64,000 nt of DNA from Oscarella lobularis (lineage: Eukaryota; Porifera; Homoscleromorpha; Homosclerophorida; Oscarellidae). Positions 1 through 11,667 of this stretch are shown in pieces (positions within the stretch are counted from its first letter, which is position 1; every line of letters begins with the position of its first letter). The stretch is taken from positions 248,001 to 312,000 of the forward strand of contig NC_089193.1 of assembly GCF_947507565.1 (NCBI RefSeq), read 5' to 3'. The position numbers were made by a program, and so were the translations under genes. Below the pieces are notes generated by a model, which did not search any database, was not told where the DNA came from, and worked only from the letters and a program-made list of their open reading frames with translations.

Positions 1-3000
1 AAAGAACGACGTAAATAATTCTACAAGAAAATGCGCGTAGCTAAAGGCGAGCTAAAAATATGTTTCTACCTCGAGTCCGATGAAAGATTCACGGGCCGCC
101 CGTAATTATTGACAAAGCCAAACGACGACAAAATCATCTCGTAAATGGTGATGTTTGCTCTACCAGACAGTGTCTGCAAAACATCTAATAACTGCAAGTC
201 AATTAATGAAAACGCTATATAAACCTACGACATTCTGACGGTTCTGTCGACTATGCACTGTTACTCCTGATTTTTCAGCTATTGAACTATCAAAAACCAA
301 AGCGTCACCAACATGACCGTCTAGAAGAGAAACCGTTGCTCTGTGGAGAGATATAAGCATGTCAATAGAACAGTTTATTTAGAGAATAGTTTACCCCGCC
401 ATCGACGCATCGTTGAGGTCCGTTATGTTTACCCTGGCAGATAAGAAACTGGGTGGGTGTCCTTCGATGTAAGTAATTGTAGCCTCATCAGATTGAAAAA
501 AGTTGACAAGCGGAGCGACGTTAAAGTCAATCAGTCGGACACTGCGCAAAGAGTACGATAACCAATAAATATAACAGGAATGCATAGTTGAGGCGCACCG
601 AACTTGTTTGATAGTCCAAAATTTTCCATCCGAAACGTTAAATTCGATAAAGACGTCAGCCAGGCCTTCAAAATCGGGCTCACTAAATTTTTCTTTTTTG
701 GAAAAAAACGTTAGAACTTTGCGTAATTACGAATTGACGTAGGTGACGTTATTAAGAAGTGCCTTGTAAACATCAGTAGTTGCGCTTCCTGTGAGAACAA
801 TTTCCTTTCCTGTGTTCTTGACCTGGCACATTAAAAAATTGACGCTAGAAATTAGATCCTAATTAGAGCTCCTACTTCTATCTCGACGATAGTTGGGTAA
901 TTTTTGACGGCTAATGACCCACTTCCACCTGAACAAATTTTCACTGTAGCCGAACGAAGAAGATGGCTGAAAAAGATCGCAACAATGGGTGTACACAGCT
1001 AAGGCAACGTATGCTTACAACTGATGATCTGAGTCTGAAAGATTAAGAGAGTTGCTTGTGACGTCAATAGGTGTTCGAAGACCTTCTTCGTATTCTGTGA
1101 CAGGGGCTAAAAGAAAAGATAGGAATTTATATTGACAACGTTTCAGTTCTCACTTCCTATCGTCAAGACAGGAGCGTTGTCATTCTCCCCGACAAACTGA
1201 ACCGTCACACCAACAACAGGAGTTGGATAGCCATTCGAATCGATGACTTTAATTAAAAGATGCCTATATAATAGGATGAGGTTAGCTCATATAGCTTTAG
1301 TACACCACATAACGTACCTCGGATTGAAATCAGGAGTAGAGATTGAGCTAAAGTAGCCGATGCTTAAAAGAACGTGAGACAAATTGACTGGAGTTGAACC
1401 GCGTAAAACTCTTAACCCCTCACTAGAAGACAACAGTCATTTTAACCAAAGTAAGAAGAATAATTTGCTTCACTTACGTGCCAGAAATAGTTAAAAACTG
1501 ACTCGTAGAAATACCGGTAATTCTAGCGCTTTCCTCAACAGTCAGTCTGTTGGCCAATACTGCAGTGTCCGTGCTGAAAATCACCTGTGAGCAATCAATT
1601 AGGAAATTTACTACACTATATAACAAGCGCACCCTTTCTCTTAGACCATTCAAAGCGTTTGTCAATTCAACAACAACTTCTCTCCAGCTCTTCAAAAAAA
1701 ATTATTCAGATCTTTTTCTCAGGAGAAACTAAAAACCTGATCTCCAAAGGCGGACGCGTCTAAGTTGTTCTGCATGGGCGCCAACAGAACGACCGTAACG
1801 GCCTTGCGGTAAACGACCGTACGATTGAGTGTCGTGTTATCGGCGAAGTCGAAATCGACGGCGGCGTGCTCGCATTCGCTTTCCTCTCCAAGCTCGCCCG
1901 CACACGCAAATAAGTCGACAATACCACACGTGTTGTTGCAACCGTCATTCGGCGTGTCGCACTCTTCAAAGAACTCTCGAATTCCATTCCCGCAATTAAA
2001 GCACCGACTCGGACCGTCGAACTCGTTGTTGACCGGACACTCAAAACTGTCGAGTATCAGACAGCTGTGCAAATCGCAGCCAAAGCCGCTTGAACCAGAA
2101 TCGCAATCTTCGCCAGGAACTCGTAACCCATCGCCGCAAGTTTGATTAAAGCAGATCGTTCGATTTTCCACTGGAACCCGGCAGCCAAAGCCATCTTCGA
2201 GCAAACAAGCGGCTGAGCATCCGTCTCCATCGTCGTTACGGCCGTCGTCGCATTCTTCAGAATCAACTTGGACAATGCCATCGCCACAAAGAGGACAATC
2301 AAACGCGACGTCACTGGAACTGTCACTGCTATTTAGTGCTAGGCAGATATCGACTAAACTTGTTGAATTGGTACCATTGCTAGTAACTCCAAAAACACCG
2401 GACGTTTTGTTGACTAAACGACTTTCGCACTCGAGCAACGCATCGTCGCTTAGACGTAAAGACGAACCGGTTCCGCTGATCAAACCATCGATTACAGTTC
2501 TCAGCAACTGAATAATAGACGAAAACGATTCTTCGATTCTCCCACATATCACGAAGTCTCTCGCTTCCAAAACAGATCTAAGTTCATCAACGTTAGTAGC
2601 TGGACTGGGACAAGATCGCACGACGTCGAGCATTATATCGAAATTGACATCTCGATACGATGACGATGATGACTCCAACACGTCTCGCAAAAATATAGCG
2701 TCGTCCCGATCGAAGGAAACGTTGCATAGATTGTCTCTCCGCACACAGTTACCGAGGCCATTGAATAGACGATGGTCGACAAGACGGCATTCTTCGCCAA
2801 ACGGCGCAACGTTGCGATACAGACCGTACACGTCAGCAATGGTGTTGCTTGTTAGATTCGCTAGACAGACTAAGACTTCGCTCAACCACGTGTTGAAGCT
2901 GCTATTGCCCTTTGTGCCACAAGCGCGTGAGAAGAACGTATCGAGATAATTGGGTGAATCGCAAGGAAAGACGCGTTTTGCACATTGAACAAAATCGGTG

Positions 3001-4835
3001 CAGTTTTCAATGCGCGACGAACAGCGAGGTTCGGCTATAAAGAAAGGCATTATATCGCACCGAAACCAAAATGAATGTCTTGATCATTTACCTATATGGC
3101 ATCGTAGTCCGCTGAAATCTGGTGGACAGTCGCAGGTAAAACTAGCGATTTGATCTGAACATGTTCCACCATTCAGACACGGATTTGAATAACATTTATC
3201 AATTTCTGCAATTCAAACCTATTAATTAAACATAAGTCAAGTGCCTATTCTCACCAGTTTCACAGAAAGTGCCAGTATAGCCTGGACGGCAGCTGCACGG
3301 GAAATTGACCGAAGTGCACGTTCCACCGTTTTCACACTGCAAACGCACACATTCGTCATTACCTTAAAAGAATAATAATCACAAACAAAATGATGAATTC
3401 TTCGACTCTCACATCCAACGGTTCCTGAGACACGATAAAGATACCGACCAGGAACGCCGACGTTAGACGAGGAGACGACCGAAATAATAGAGTCATTATG
3501 AGACAAAACATGATTTTCGAAAGTGCTCAAATCGCTCGCCACGTATCCGATCACCGCCGAACCGCTCCATTGAAATTGATCGGCGTTCGGGTAATTGAAC
3601 AATGCGTACGACGTACGCTCGTCTGAGACTATCACAACTTGAAACGTATTGACCTAGAACAAGAAAATAAAGCAAAGGCATTGTTTAATGTCATAGAGTA
3701 ATATACTCCTTACGCTTACCAGTAAAGAATTGCCAAAGCGTGACACGCGATCCCACGTCGCAACAAGACCCCACGTGGCGTCGAACGATGTGCTGGTGAA
3801 ATTTTTCACGTCGTTGTTTGCTTGCTGCAATATTTCTGACGAAACGTCGGTGTAGGCTTGATAGAAAATGCTGCCGCGGTCATTCGTATTAATGTCGTCC
3901 CAGAATGGCGCCACAATGGAAGGGAGATCTGACCCGGGAAATAACACTGACCTAAAGCTTCTGAACTCATCGTCGAACGCTACAAGCCCATTGCTGGAAA
4001 TCTATGCAAACCGAAAAACGAATCAAGAGAATGCATGGACCACTATAGTATGCCGGTAGTACGTAAGCGTCACGATGGCGCGTTCTCCCAACGTAAAAGC
4101 AGGTTGGTATAGAAATGACAGAAGATACACCGTCGTCAACTCTTCGCATTTGAATGTCGCCTTGACTTGAGCCAAACGGATAAAGATTCGAATCTCCTGA
4201 AAGAGACCGTACTATAACGAAAATGAATATTCGATCTTGACTAAAATAGTTCCCAACCATCCCCCGGAGCCGTGCGAATTCCTAAACGCAAGGCGGAGAG
4301 AGCGGAAATAATATGAAAAGGAAATGATCAAATAATACATGCACGCGTGCGTCTGTTCATTCTGAATTGTGGTTCGCACCCTGCACTTGGAGCGGCTAAG
4401 CAGCGCGTGCACAAAAAAAGATATGTGATAGACGAACGCCCTCAATACACCACTTTCAAGGCATGTTGCGAAACAACAGCTGGGAATCTACCTAAAAATA
4501 CACGCATGCATGGAAGTCCAGCTCGCAATGAGACTTAATTAACTCTCCCCTCAAGCTCGCAATGAGACTTAATTAACTCCCCCCCCCATCCCCACCACTA
4601 CCACCCCCACCCCCACCCCCACCCCATCCCCAAAGAAGGAATTGAACACAAAAAGGAGACGTGCACTAGTTAACACAATCTGGGAGATCGATAGAGAAAG
4701 TCGTCTATCGGGGAAACTTAGGGCGCTAGTCGACGCGAGTAGGCAAATTATTCGACACTTGCCTTGACCAAGAACTGCGAACAGGGCAACGCAGAGCAGA
4801 GAAAACAGCACCAAGCACACGTTCAGGAGAATCAT
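1..4835 (-). CDS. NIDO-EGF-DUF4215-cadherin-like repeat surface protein, 5' complete, 3' part off the left edge
   Basis: Probable secreted or cell-surface adhesion protein. Eighteen exons join in continuous phase: 4835-4763, 4196-4063, 4001-3720, 3653-3413, 3362-3255, 3205-3092, 3034-1737, 1689-1478, 1422-1318, 1263-1154, 1106-1019, 966-876, 822-731, 682-599, 541-395, 340-229, 173-70, 20-1. The start ATG opens a signal peptide ([20 protein letters not shown]). A NIDO (nidogen N-terminal) domain follows at about residues 27-225, with [15 protein letters not shown] and [11 protein letters not shown]. Two EGF domains follow ([16 protein letters not shown]). Three DUF4215 Cys-rich repeats ([42 protein letters not shown]) lie at about residues 567-700. 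At least three cadherin-like beta-sandwich repeats then run to the edge, with motifs such as YEEG, LTGSAT and FNVSDG. The first intron uses a GC donor. No membrane anchor is visible, so the anchor or C-terminus must lie outside the window. NIDO, EGF and DUF4215 calls are firm; the class of the terminal repeats is inferred. Confidence 0.85.
4521..4632. repeat. Short direct repeat and C-rich microsatellite inside intron 1 of the NIDO gene
   Basis: A 25-bp sequence beginning GCTCGCAATGAGACTTAATT occurs twice (4521-4545 and 4555-4579). It is followed directly by an impure (CCCCCA)n tract to about 4632. Both lie in the 566-bp first intron, much the longest in this gene. Confidence 0.8.
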
Positions 4836-4872
4836 CTTCCTTTGCCTATATAAAAGATTTCTCCTTGGGGTG

Positions 4873-5463
4873 TACCGCGATTCTTTGATTTTTTGTTACC
4901 GCGGTTATTGAGACACTCACTGCGCAGAGCGATCGTAATTGACTTACTCCGCGTATATGCTGGCGCTGCCTAGCACGAAATGAAGAGCGGTCGAAGGAAC
5001 TTCCCAATATGAAAACGCGCGTCAAATGAAATATTCTTATCCGCTGGTGCGTGGCTTCGAGAATGAACAACAGATGGCTTATTCAGATTCAGACTCACGT
5101 GACGTTGAAACTGCGAACGATCCTCTGCATGCCAGTGATCGCGGACGCGTAGATTATTTAGCGGATTTCTCAACAGTGACTTGGAATACCGCGATTCTTT
5201 GATATTCGTTACCGCGGTTATTGAGACACTGAGCAGTACGATCGTAATTGACTTACTCTGCGTATATGCTCTTGCTGCCTGGCACGAAATGAAGAGCGCC
5301 CCAGGGAACTTCCAAATTTGATGACGCACGGTATATTAAATATTATAAAATATCCGCTCGTGCGCGGCTTCGAAAATGAACAACAGATGGCCCCTTCAGA
5401 CTTGGACTCGCGTGGCGTTGAAATTGCAAACGATCCTCTGCATGCCAGTGATCGGACGCGTAA
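4873..5463. repeat. Tandem direct duplication, period about 314 bp, upstream of the NIDO gene
   Basis: Two diverged copies, 4873-5186 and 5187-5463, start with the same TACCGCGATTCTTTGAT and share GCGGTTATTGAGACACT, CGATCGTAATTGACTTACTC and CATGCCAGTGATCG. Each copy also contains two TACCGCG/TTACCGCGG boxes about 20 bp apart. The array begins under 40 bp upstream of the signal-peptide ATG (minus strand), so it probably overlaps the promoter or 5' UTR. Confidence 0.75.
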
Positions 5464-5469
5464 GACTCC

Positions 5470-6880
5470 GTTTATTTCGAAAGATGTTTCCCCTTGAGGG
5501 GCCTCGCTTCGAAGCGACACACTGGTTCGCTTATAAGAGGTCTTTGCTAAGGTTTCCTACCGATCGCGGGCAACGACGAAGTCGAGAACGTCTTCGAATT
5601 TGCCTCGGGCACGTAGACTATGCAGCATGCATATGCAGGAAGGCGAATCGACGTCCGTCAGAGAGAATTAAGAATGTGCAATACAGGAGACGACGGTGGA
5701 AAGAGCGCCAGATCGCGAGAAAGAGGGAACGAACTCCGTTCGGTCGCCCACCATCTTGTTAGCGTGCTCGACCTAAAATGTGTTCTCTCTACTGGGCGCT
5801 TTTTGTGCGATGTAGACGATCGATTCTCCCTATGCGACCGCAAATAGGATTGAAATAACCGAGAATCGTCGTCGAAGCGGTACGGATAGTGTCTGCGCAT
5901 TCGAAGCCCGATCGAAACGCAAAGATCGCGAGTGAGTTTCTCTCGATTCCGACGATCAAATGCTGTTTCTCTATATCACGGCACTGAGCTCCAAACCTCA
6001 CACTGTAGAAAACGACCGTGACGTCTCGAAATTAATTATTATCCATCGCGAGTAGAGTCCCGTATCAATAGTCGAATTTCGAACCGCTTCCGCGTTCCCT
6101 GCTTGACAGGGCCGAACGCGCGTCTGTTATTTTCAAAGCTTAGGTGATTAGCATCTCTGGCACATAGCAGTTGCGGAGCCATCGTGTCGCACATAGGAGC
6201 AAGAAGGGTTTGTTTGTTTTCTTTCGCGTCATCTAATCTCGGCCTGACATCATCATATCCCGGACAACGCGATATAGAGTAAAATAGACAATTAATTAAG
6301 GAGCCGTTTTTCAATAGCGTAAGACCAGCATATTTAAGGCTTTTTTAGCTGGCCTAGAGGCCTATTCACTCCTTGTCTCCAAACTCTCTCGCTAACTGTG
6401 CATATCCACAACTCATATTCTCCAGCGAGATCATTATCGTTCTGCCACTCTAGTCTATGAAACACCAGCCCTTAGGCCTATCGCTATCAAAAACAGAGAC
6501 AGCTCATCTAAAAATAAGGATATTAGTCTGGTTTGTATAGGATCTGCCTCTTTGGGTCAGGATAATTGAAAAGCATATCAGAATGAAAAATCTCAAAAAA
6601 GAAATTCACCTTGACACTGGTATTTTCGTTTTCGATATCCATTGAAGAACGTAACACACAAGGTTCTGGCGAATTACAATTATGGGAGGTTCTAAATAAG
6701 CAGCATAGGCGTCTAACCAAAAATTATAAAAGCGACAAGGCGCAGCATACGAGTACCATACAAGTTCTCCAACACAAAAACTCGAAACGGCTGTGCGTGA
6801 ATAAACAACGTCACTGATCCATTTTCGCATGAGGATTGGCTTTAGCCTCCTAATTAAACGCCTATTTTCAAACCCTATTA
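5470..6880. repeat. Non-coding mosaic of dispersed repeat fragments
   Basis: No supported gene. 5640-6000 resembles the front part of Rep B copies (shared TTAGCGTGCTCGAC and GCGATCGATT-like stretches near 47220 and 60010). 6270-6500 is an inverted copy of about 46470-46700: the run TAGGCCTATCGCTATCAAAA here matches the reverse complement of the sequence near 46480, and both contain an AAGGAGCCGTTTTTC-type block. The short open frames here overlap one another and show no domain signal. Confidence 0.55.
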
Positions 6881-6883
6881 GCA

Positions 6884-9839
6884 TCAAACAAGACTCACTA
6901 AGTCATTATCGTCAATGCCGTCCGTTTCGCCGTCCTCAGCGCCGTTTATAGGATTACCAGTACGGGAAGCCGCTTCAGGCAAAACCCCGGTACAAGTTCG
7001 GCTCGCGCCGACGTCCTTCTGAGTCTGATACCTATTAAACGCCCAATTAAAAGTGGCAAGGACAAAAAATCGCGCGAAAATATACGACGTACTTCTTAGA
7101 CAAAACAAGATAGATAATAAGAAGGACAACAATGATGCTCACAACGGCAATGATCACTCCAATAGCAGCATACATACCAGCTACATTAAAGAATGAAAAA
7201 AGTAGCGATCATTATTAATGTTTACACAGAGAATACCGTGATGGGTGCTTCTTGCCAATTCCGTAGGTCTCGGCTTTGAAGAAGGATTTGGACCGCTAAC
7301 GAGAATCTGTGTGACGCTGCACCATTTCCCAAGCACTATCACCTGACAGACGCAGTGGCGACATATATCTGTCTCACACGTTAGACACAAAGACGGTTCA
7401 CGGAGAACGCTGCAGAAGCAATCTTTCGCCGCCGCATTACACGCTTTTATTATACAGGCAGGCTCCGTCGGCGCCAAAGTCGGTGCTCGTGTCGTTACAG
7501 GCATCGTCGAAGCCGGCGTCATTGGAATCGGCCTCATCGTCAAAGCCGGCGTCATTGGAATCGGCTTCTCGCATCGTCGTCCCTCGTATTTTCCAACAAG
7601 GCAATGGCAATAGGCTTCGCCAAATTGGATGTAGCACGTTCCCCCGCTGACGCAAAAGAGATCGTGACACTCGGTCAAGCAGCCGAGCTCGTCCGAACCG
7701 TCCTTGCAGTTCTTCGTTCCGTTGCAACGCTGGATCATCGGAATGCATTCGCGTCCGTTTGCGCAACGCCACTCGTTGGGTGGACACGACAGAGGCGGCG
7801 GCGGCGACGATGGACACGATTTGATTGTGACGTCATCGATGGCAGTGTCGCCGTATATGCCGCCCGTCGCTCGGGCGAGGAAGAGAAAGTGGAAGGTCGG
7901 CGACGTGACGTTCATTGGATAGATTTGGGCGAGTTTCCAGCTGTTGCCTTGGTCACCGTAGAGACTCCAGACGGGAGAACGAGAGACGACGCCTTTGTCA
8001 AAAGTCTCCTCAACGTAGACCTGCAACAAAGACACCCATATAATATATTCATATATTTAGGTTAGGTTACTTACTTCAAGAGATCCCACTGTTGATCCGT
8101 ACATATGGTACCAGAATTCGAGCATGCATGCCTCGCAGGCCAATTCGGTCTTATTGTACTCGGGACTTCTTAGAATTGCCACGTCATTGGGATTAACACT
8201 GACAAAGAAGCCCGTTTGGACGTACATGTAAAACCCTACGCGCAGCAAATCAACGTCACAAAATGATGAAATCGATTATATGCTCGCACCAGATGACGTG
8301 CCGGTAGTGTGATCGCTATCCGGTCCAGTATTGAACCCGGGAGTGCCCCCGTTATTGCGCTGTCAGTTGAAATTGTCCTCGTTCTCTTCATAGAAACCGC
8401 ACATGTCGTGATCGAACGCACACGTTGCGCACAAACCGGGAGACTTCGTCGGCGGAACGAACGTCTTATTATCTAAAAAATCAATAATTAATTACGAATA
8501 CAATATACTGTGCGCTTTAATTACAGCAGCACATGACGCCACCGGCGTCGCTCGACGTCAAACGCGAGCATCCGGAAAAAGTGGAAAGATGCGTGTACGA
8601 AGTAGCGCCGGGCCAGAAAGCCCCATCACACCTAACCTTCGACTGATCGGTGCATGAAAGCCCACAGCACAACGGCTCGTCGCAATCAACGTCATAATGC
8701 GTGCAACCGTAGTCTATGTTAGCTCGTGGCTTTTCGCACACATTTTGGCGCATGCTGCAGTGATTGATTCCGGCACTGAAGCGTACGTAGCCGGCCGTCT
8801 TGCATGCGGCACTGTTAATTAACCCGGGAATTTCGCCGGCAATTCCGCCGTAGCCGCACACTTGCCATCCGTTAGCTGAATCGCAAACGTCGGCGGGAGC
8901 GACGCATTCCACGCTCGTTCCGTCGTCGAATTGGTTGCCACAGTGACGGCGCGTCGGTCGATCGCGCAGACTCTTTAAGCCGTCCCAGTCGCCGAGGCAA
9001 CCGGCAACGTTGGCCTGACTGAAAAATCCTTCGCGACTTCCGTCAGCGCAACCCGTTTTAAGAACTAAAAGAAAATCTTTAATTAGTAATAATTTTTTTT
9101 TGTGCACCTTGCGAGCAATAGGTGTTCGACGTTGAACTGTCAAATCTGCATCCACTGAACGAGATATCGTCGATCGCTATATCGCTTTTCTCGCCCTCGC
9201 CTCGACTCGCGATAATGTGAACGCGGAAGTCGGTGAAACTGATCAGCGTCAGGTTGGTCATTTGCCAAACGTTGCCCTGATTACCGACGATCTTCGTCAG
9301 AAGTCGGAAACCCGTGTCGCTCTTGAGATAAATGAGGAGAGAGCCCATCTGATTGCCGAACATGTGATACCAAAGTTTTATAATGCACGACGACGGCGTC
9401 GCTTTGATGTTGGGACTTTCGAGTATAGCTCTTCGTCCCTTCTTCAGCTGCGAGAAGAAACGTCCCGCTTCGTAATAAAGGTAGTGACCTGAAAAAAGAT
9501 ATAATAATTGCAATAGATTTATTGATTGAAGCAGCCTGCCTTTTTTGGTACTCTTCGTGTGATCCACAGAGGGACCCGTACTGAACGAGGGAGTCAAGCC
9601 TTTGTTGATAAGCCAATCGTCGTCATCGCAAATGACGTTGTTCCAGAAGCAAGAGCCAGTTTCAAAAGTGCAATCACCAGTAACCGGACCTGTGCAATCA
9701 AGACCAACGTTAAAATCGTTTGACATTCTCCCTTCGTTGGTTCTTCGCCTTGCTGCCGCCGCAACAAGTGATGTTCTTACCACGTACTTCCGCTTGACCT
9801 AAGGAACATTAGAATAAGAAAGAAGGCATCTTTTCCCAT
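6884..9839 (-). CDS. MAM / Cys-rich / MAM / LDLa / EGF single-pass membrane receptor, with one in-frame TGA
   Basis: Type I membrane protein of about 824 codons. Nine exons are in continuous phase: 9839-9788, 9689-9552, 9488-9108, 9064-8525, 8472-8290, 8235-8075, 8020-7237, 7180-7093, 7031-6884. Order: short signal peptide (MGKDAFFLILMFL), MAM 1 (CTFETGSCFW, TGPSVDHT, IAIDDISFSGC), a 180-residue Cys-rich module filling exon 4 (PADVCDSANGWQVCG, EPLCCG), MAM 2 (NTGPDSDHTTGT, LEFWYHMYGS, AIDDVTIKSC), LDLa (about 564-599, ending CKDGSDELGC), EGF (about 603-635), a Pro/Thr stalk with an 11-residue duplication, another Cys-rich patch, a transmembrane helix (about 748-775, AAIGVIIAVVSIIVVLLI) and a short acidic tail ending VSLV. 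MAM 2 has TGA at 8363-8365 where the family has Trp. A functional receptor would need readthrough, a sequence error, or another allele. Role (adhesion or ligand binding) is inferred from the domains. Confidence 0.85.
7502..7567 (-). repeat. 33-bp in-frame tandem duplication in the MAM receptor stalk
   Basis: Two nearly identical 33-bp units (7502-7534, 7535-7567) encode PIPMTPALTMR and PIPMTPASTMP. Because 33 is a multiple of three, the duplication keeps the frame and simply lengthens the Pro/Thr-rich stalk between the EGF domain and the membrane. Confidence 0.85.
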
Positions 9840-9959
9840 TATTAACGAATTGTAGGGGGTGAGTGCATGCGTCAAGGAAAAACTGCTTAGGGAGGACCCA
9901 AGACTTTGGCAAGAAATCCAAGTAGGTTCATTATTGCTTTGCCCCTCCCCCTTCCCCCT

Positions 9960-9981
9960 CCACACACACACACACACACAC
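9960..9981. repeat. (CA)n microsatellite upstream of the MAM receptor
   Basis: About eleven CA units. It marks the left edge of the duplicated segment that reappears at about 21.89 kb, where a shorter CACACACAC tract sits in the same place. Confidence 0.85.
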
Positions 9982-11310
9982 GTGATCAAAAGCCAATCAC
10001 ATGAGCACTAATTAGAGTTGTGTGTATCGGGTTTCAAAACTCCTCCGGGCCCATGTACCATCTGGCCGCGAAGAGTGGCTTCTGAATTCGCGCTAATATT
10101 GGCTCGCGATCGCCTGCCATTATATAGGCGAATCACACTACTACGACCAACGCTCGCCGCATTTCGCCTCAGGCACTGCCCCACCCTCTAGCTCTAACTA
10201 GCGTATTCCACTCGCCGTTATACTCTGACATATACATAACTCCCTGAGAAACGTTTCTCCTCTATCACACAGGTAACCAGGTATTAAAAATCAGACTGTT
10301 CAATTTCGCCAAAAACACACGGGTTTCTGATTTCTTACTGTTTGCCCAAAAGAGAGCGAAGAGAGTGGCAAAGGCTCGCCAACGACAAGTAAATTCCATC
10401 TTCTCCTCTGTTAACTTCCTTCGATCCTTTGACTATTCCAATGCGCGAGTACGATAGCCCTACTCGGTGAGTAAACAGAGGAAATCGCTCCGCTTGGTAC
10501 CAATGCCTCACGCGTATCACATTTGAGCCCGAAGTTTTCATTGGGCAACGAACACGTGAGAGCGTGATCTGTCCAGACTGCCTTTAGGCGTTTACGAACC
10601 GAACGTGATCATATTATTAAAAGAGAGATGATCATAGGCGATTGTTTGATTCCGTATCTCCTTGTTGTTTTCAATCATTTGCCTGCTCTATCTCACCGAG
10701 TCTGCCCATACCCTTTCCCTCAGACCCTGTGATTTTTAGACAGTTCGGAGAAAGGTCTGGCAGCGAGAGACTACTAGAAAGCTACGTTGATTATCGTTAG
10801 CATAAGAAGTAAAGCAAGGATGATAGCAAATCGGAACCCAAAACGAGACAGTAGGTGAGGCCCCCTTTGGAGGGATCAGTACAGCCCGTGCCAATAAACT
10901 TTTGCTCGCAACGGCCCCTGAGAGCATTGCCCGCGCGAATATACTCTAGCCGAAGTGAAAACATCCCTAAGCTTTCTCTCAGTCGTCGGAGAAAGCATTC
11001 GACTGACAAAAGGAGGAGAGACGAGCGTCGAAAGAGCCAAGCTTAGATTTGGCTCTTTCGCGATGGGAAACGGTTGAGACGCGTCGACTGCAACCGTGCA
11101 GTGTAGCCTGTACAAATACCTTTAAACTGATCGATAAACATGCGTCTTCCAGCCTCTCCTTCCGTTTCGCCAACGCAAAAACTGCTCGTGACCTCCTAGG
11201 GGACCTCACTTTTTATCGAGTCATGTCATTACCGAATTCGACTTACAAACAGAAAATAGAAGCAAGTTCGGAGAGCGGCATGAGCTGATTTCGGCTAGAA
11301 AATCAGCGTG
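9966..11310. repeat. Duplicated segment A, copy 1
   Basis: This 1.3-kb stretch aligns by eye with 21885-23090. Shared sequence includes ACACGTGATCAAAAGCCAAT, GGTAACCAGGTATTAAAAAT, GCGAAGAGAGTGGCAAAGGC and TTTTTATCGAGTCATGTCAT. The copies differ by small indels; 10735-10850 is missing from copy 2. A much more diverged third copy of the end (10860-11240) lies at 25240-25580. An inverted fragment of 10640-10740 occurs at 34592-34700. I see no convincing gene. The minus-strand frames of both copies keep a shared LCHSLRSLLGKQ end, which I do not treat as proof of coding. Confidence 0.7.
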
Positions 11311-11660
11311 AGCTGTAGCCATCGACCCTTCTCGCGCGCGCTAAAGCGGCGAGAAAGGGTTACTGTTAGAGCAGAGATTAAGTAGGAGAGGGATGTGTAA
11401 CTCGCGCTATCACGTGACTTTTTCTGGTACACACGTCTGTTGTTGCGGCATCCCGGATGCGATTCGACTCGTGAAGCGCGTGGCTGTACGAGGATTCGTT
11501 TAGAGCGACGGTTTCGCGCCTAAAGTAGAGCAAGATCTTCGCTAACAAAGTAGGTTTGGTTATCAGCCCAAGCGGTCTTTCGTAACGCGTAATTAGGCGG
11601 CTTCGCCGCACGCGCGTTAGTCAGTCTGGGTTTCCGAGGCTACGTGGGCGGCTACGTGAG
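11310..11660. other. Spacer with a lone MITE-like end
   Basis: No gene seen. 11373-11431 (GGAGAGGGATGTGTAACTC, TATCACGTGACTTTTTCTGG) matches the terminal repeat of the MITE-like elements at 16539-17452 and 39870-40750. Only one end is present here. Confidence 0.5.
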
Positions 11661-11667
11661 CTGATGA

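Noticed and set aside
1825-2949. Long plus-strand open frames across the DUF4215 exon
   Set aside because: They are antisense shadows of a Cys-rich coding exon; the minus frame has clear domains and phase-consistent splicing.
7604-8065. 153-codon plus-strand frame
   Set aside because: Lies opposite the LDLa/EGF exon of the MAM receptor; no domain and no splice support.
8330-8400. A tiny intron removing the TGA in MAM 2
   Set aside because: The only acceptor-like CTGACAG would need an intron of about 38 bp with a poor donor inside conserved MAM sequence, so a nonsense codon is simpler.
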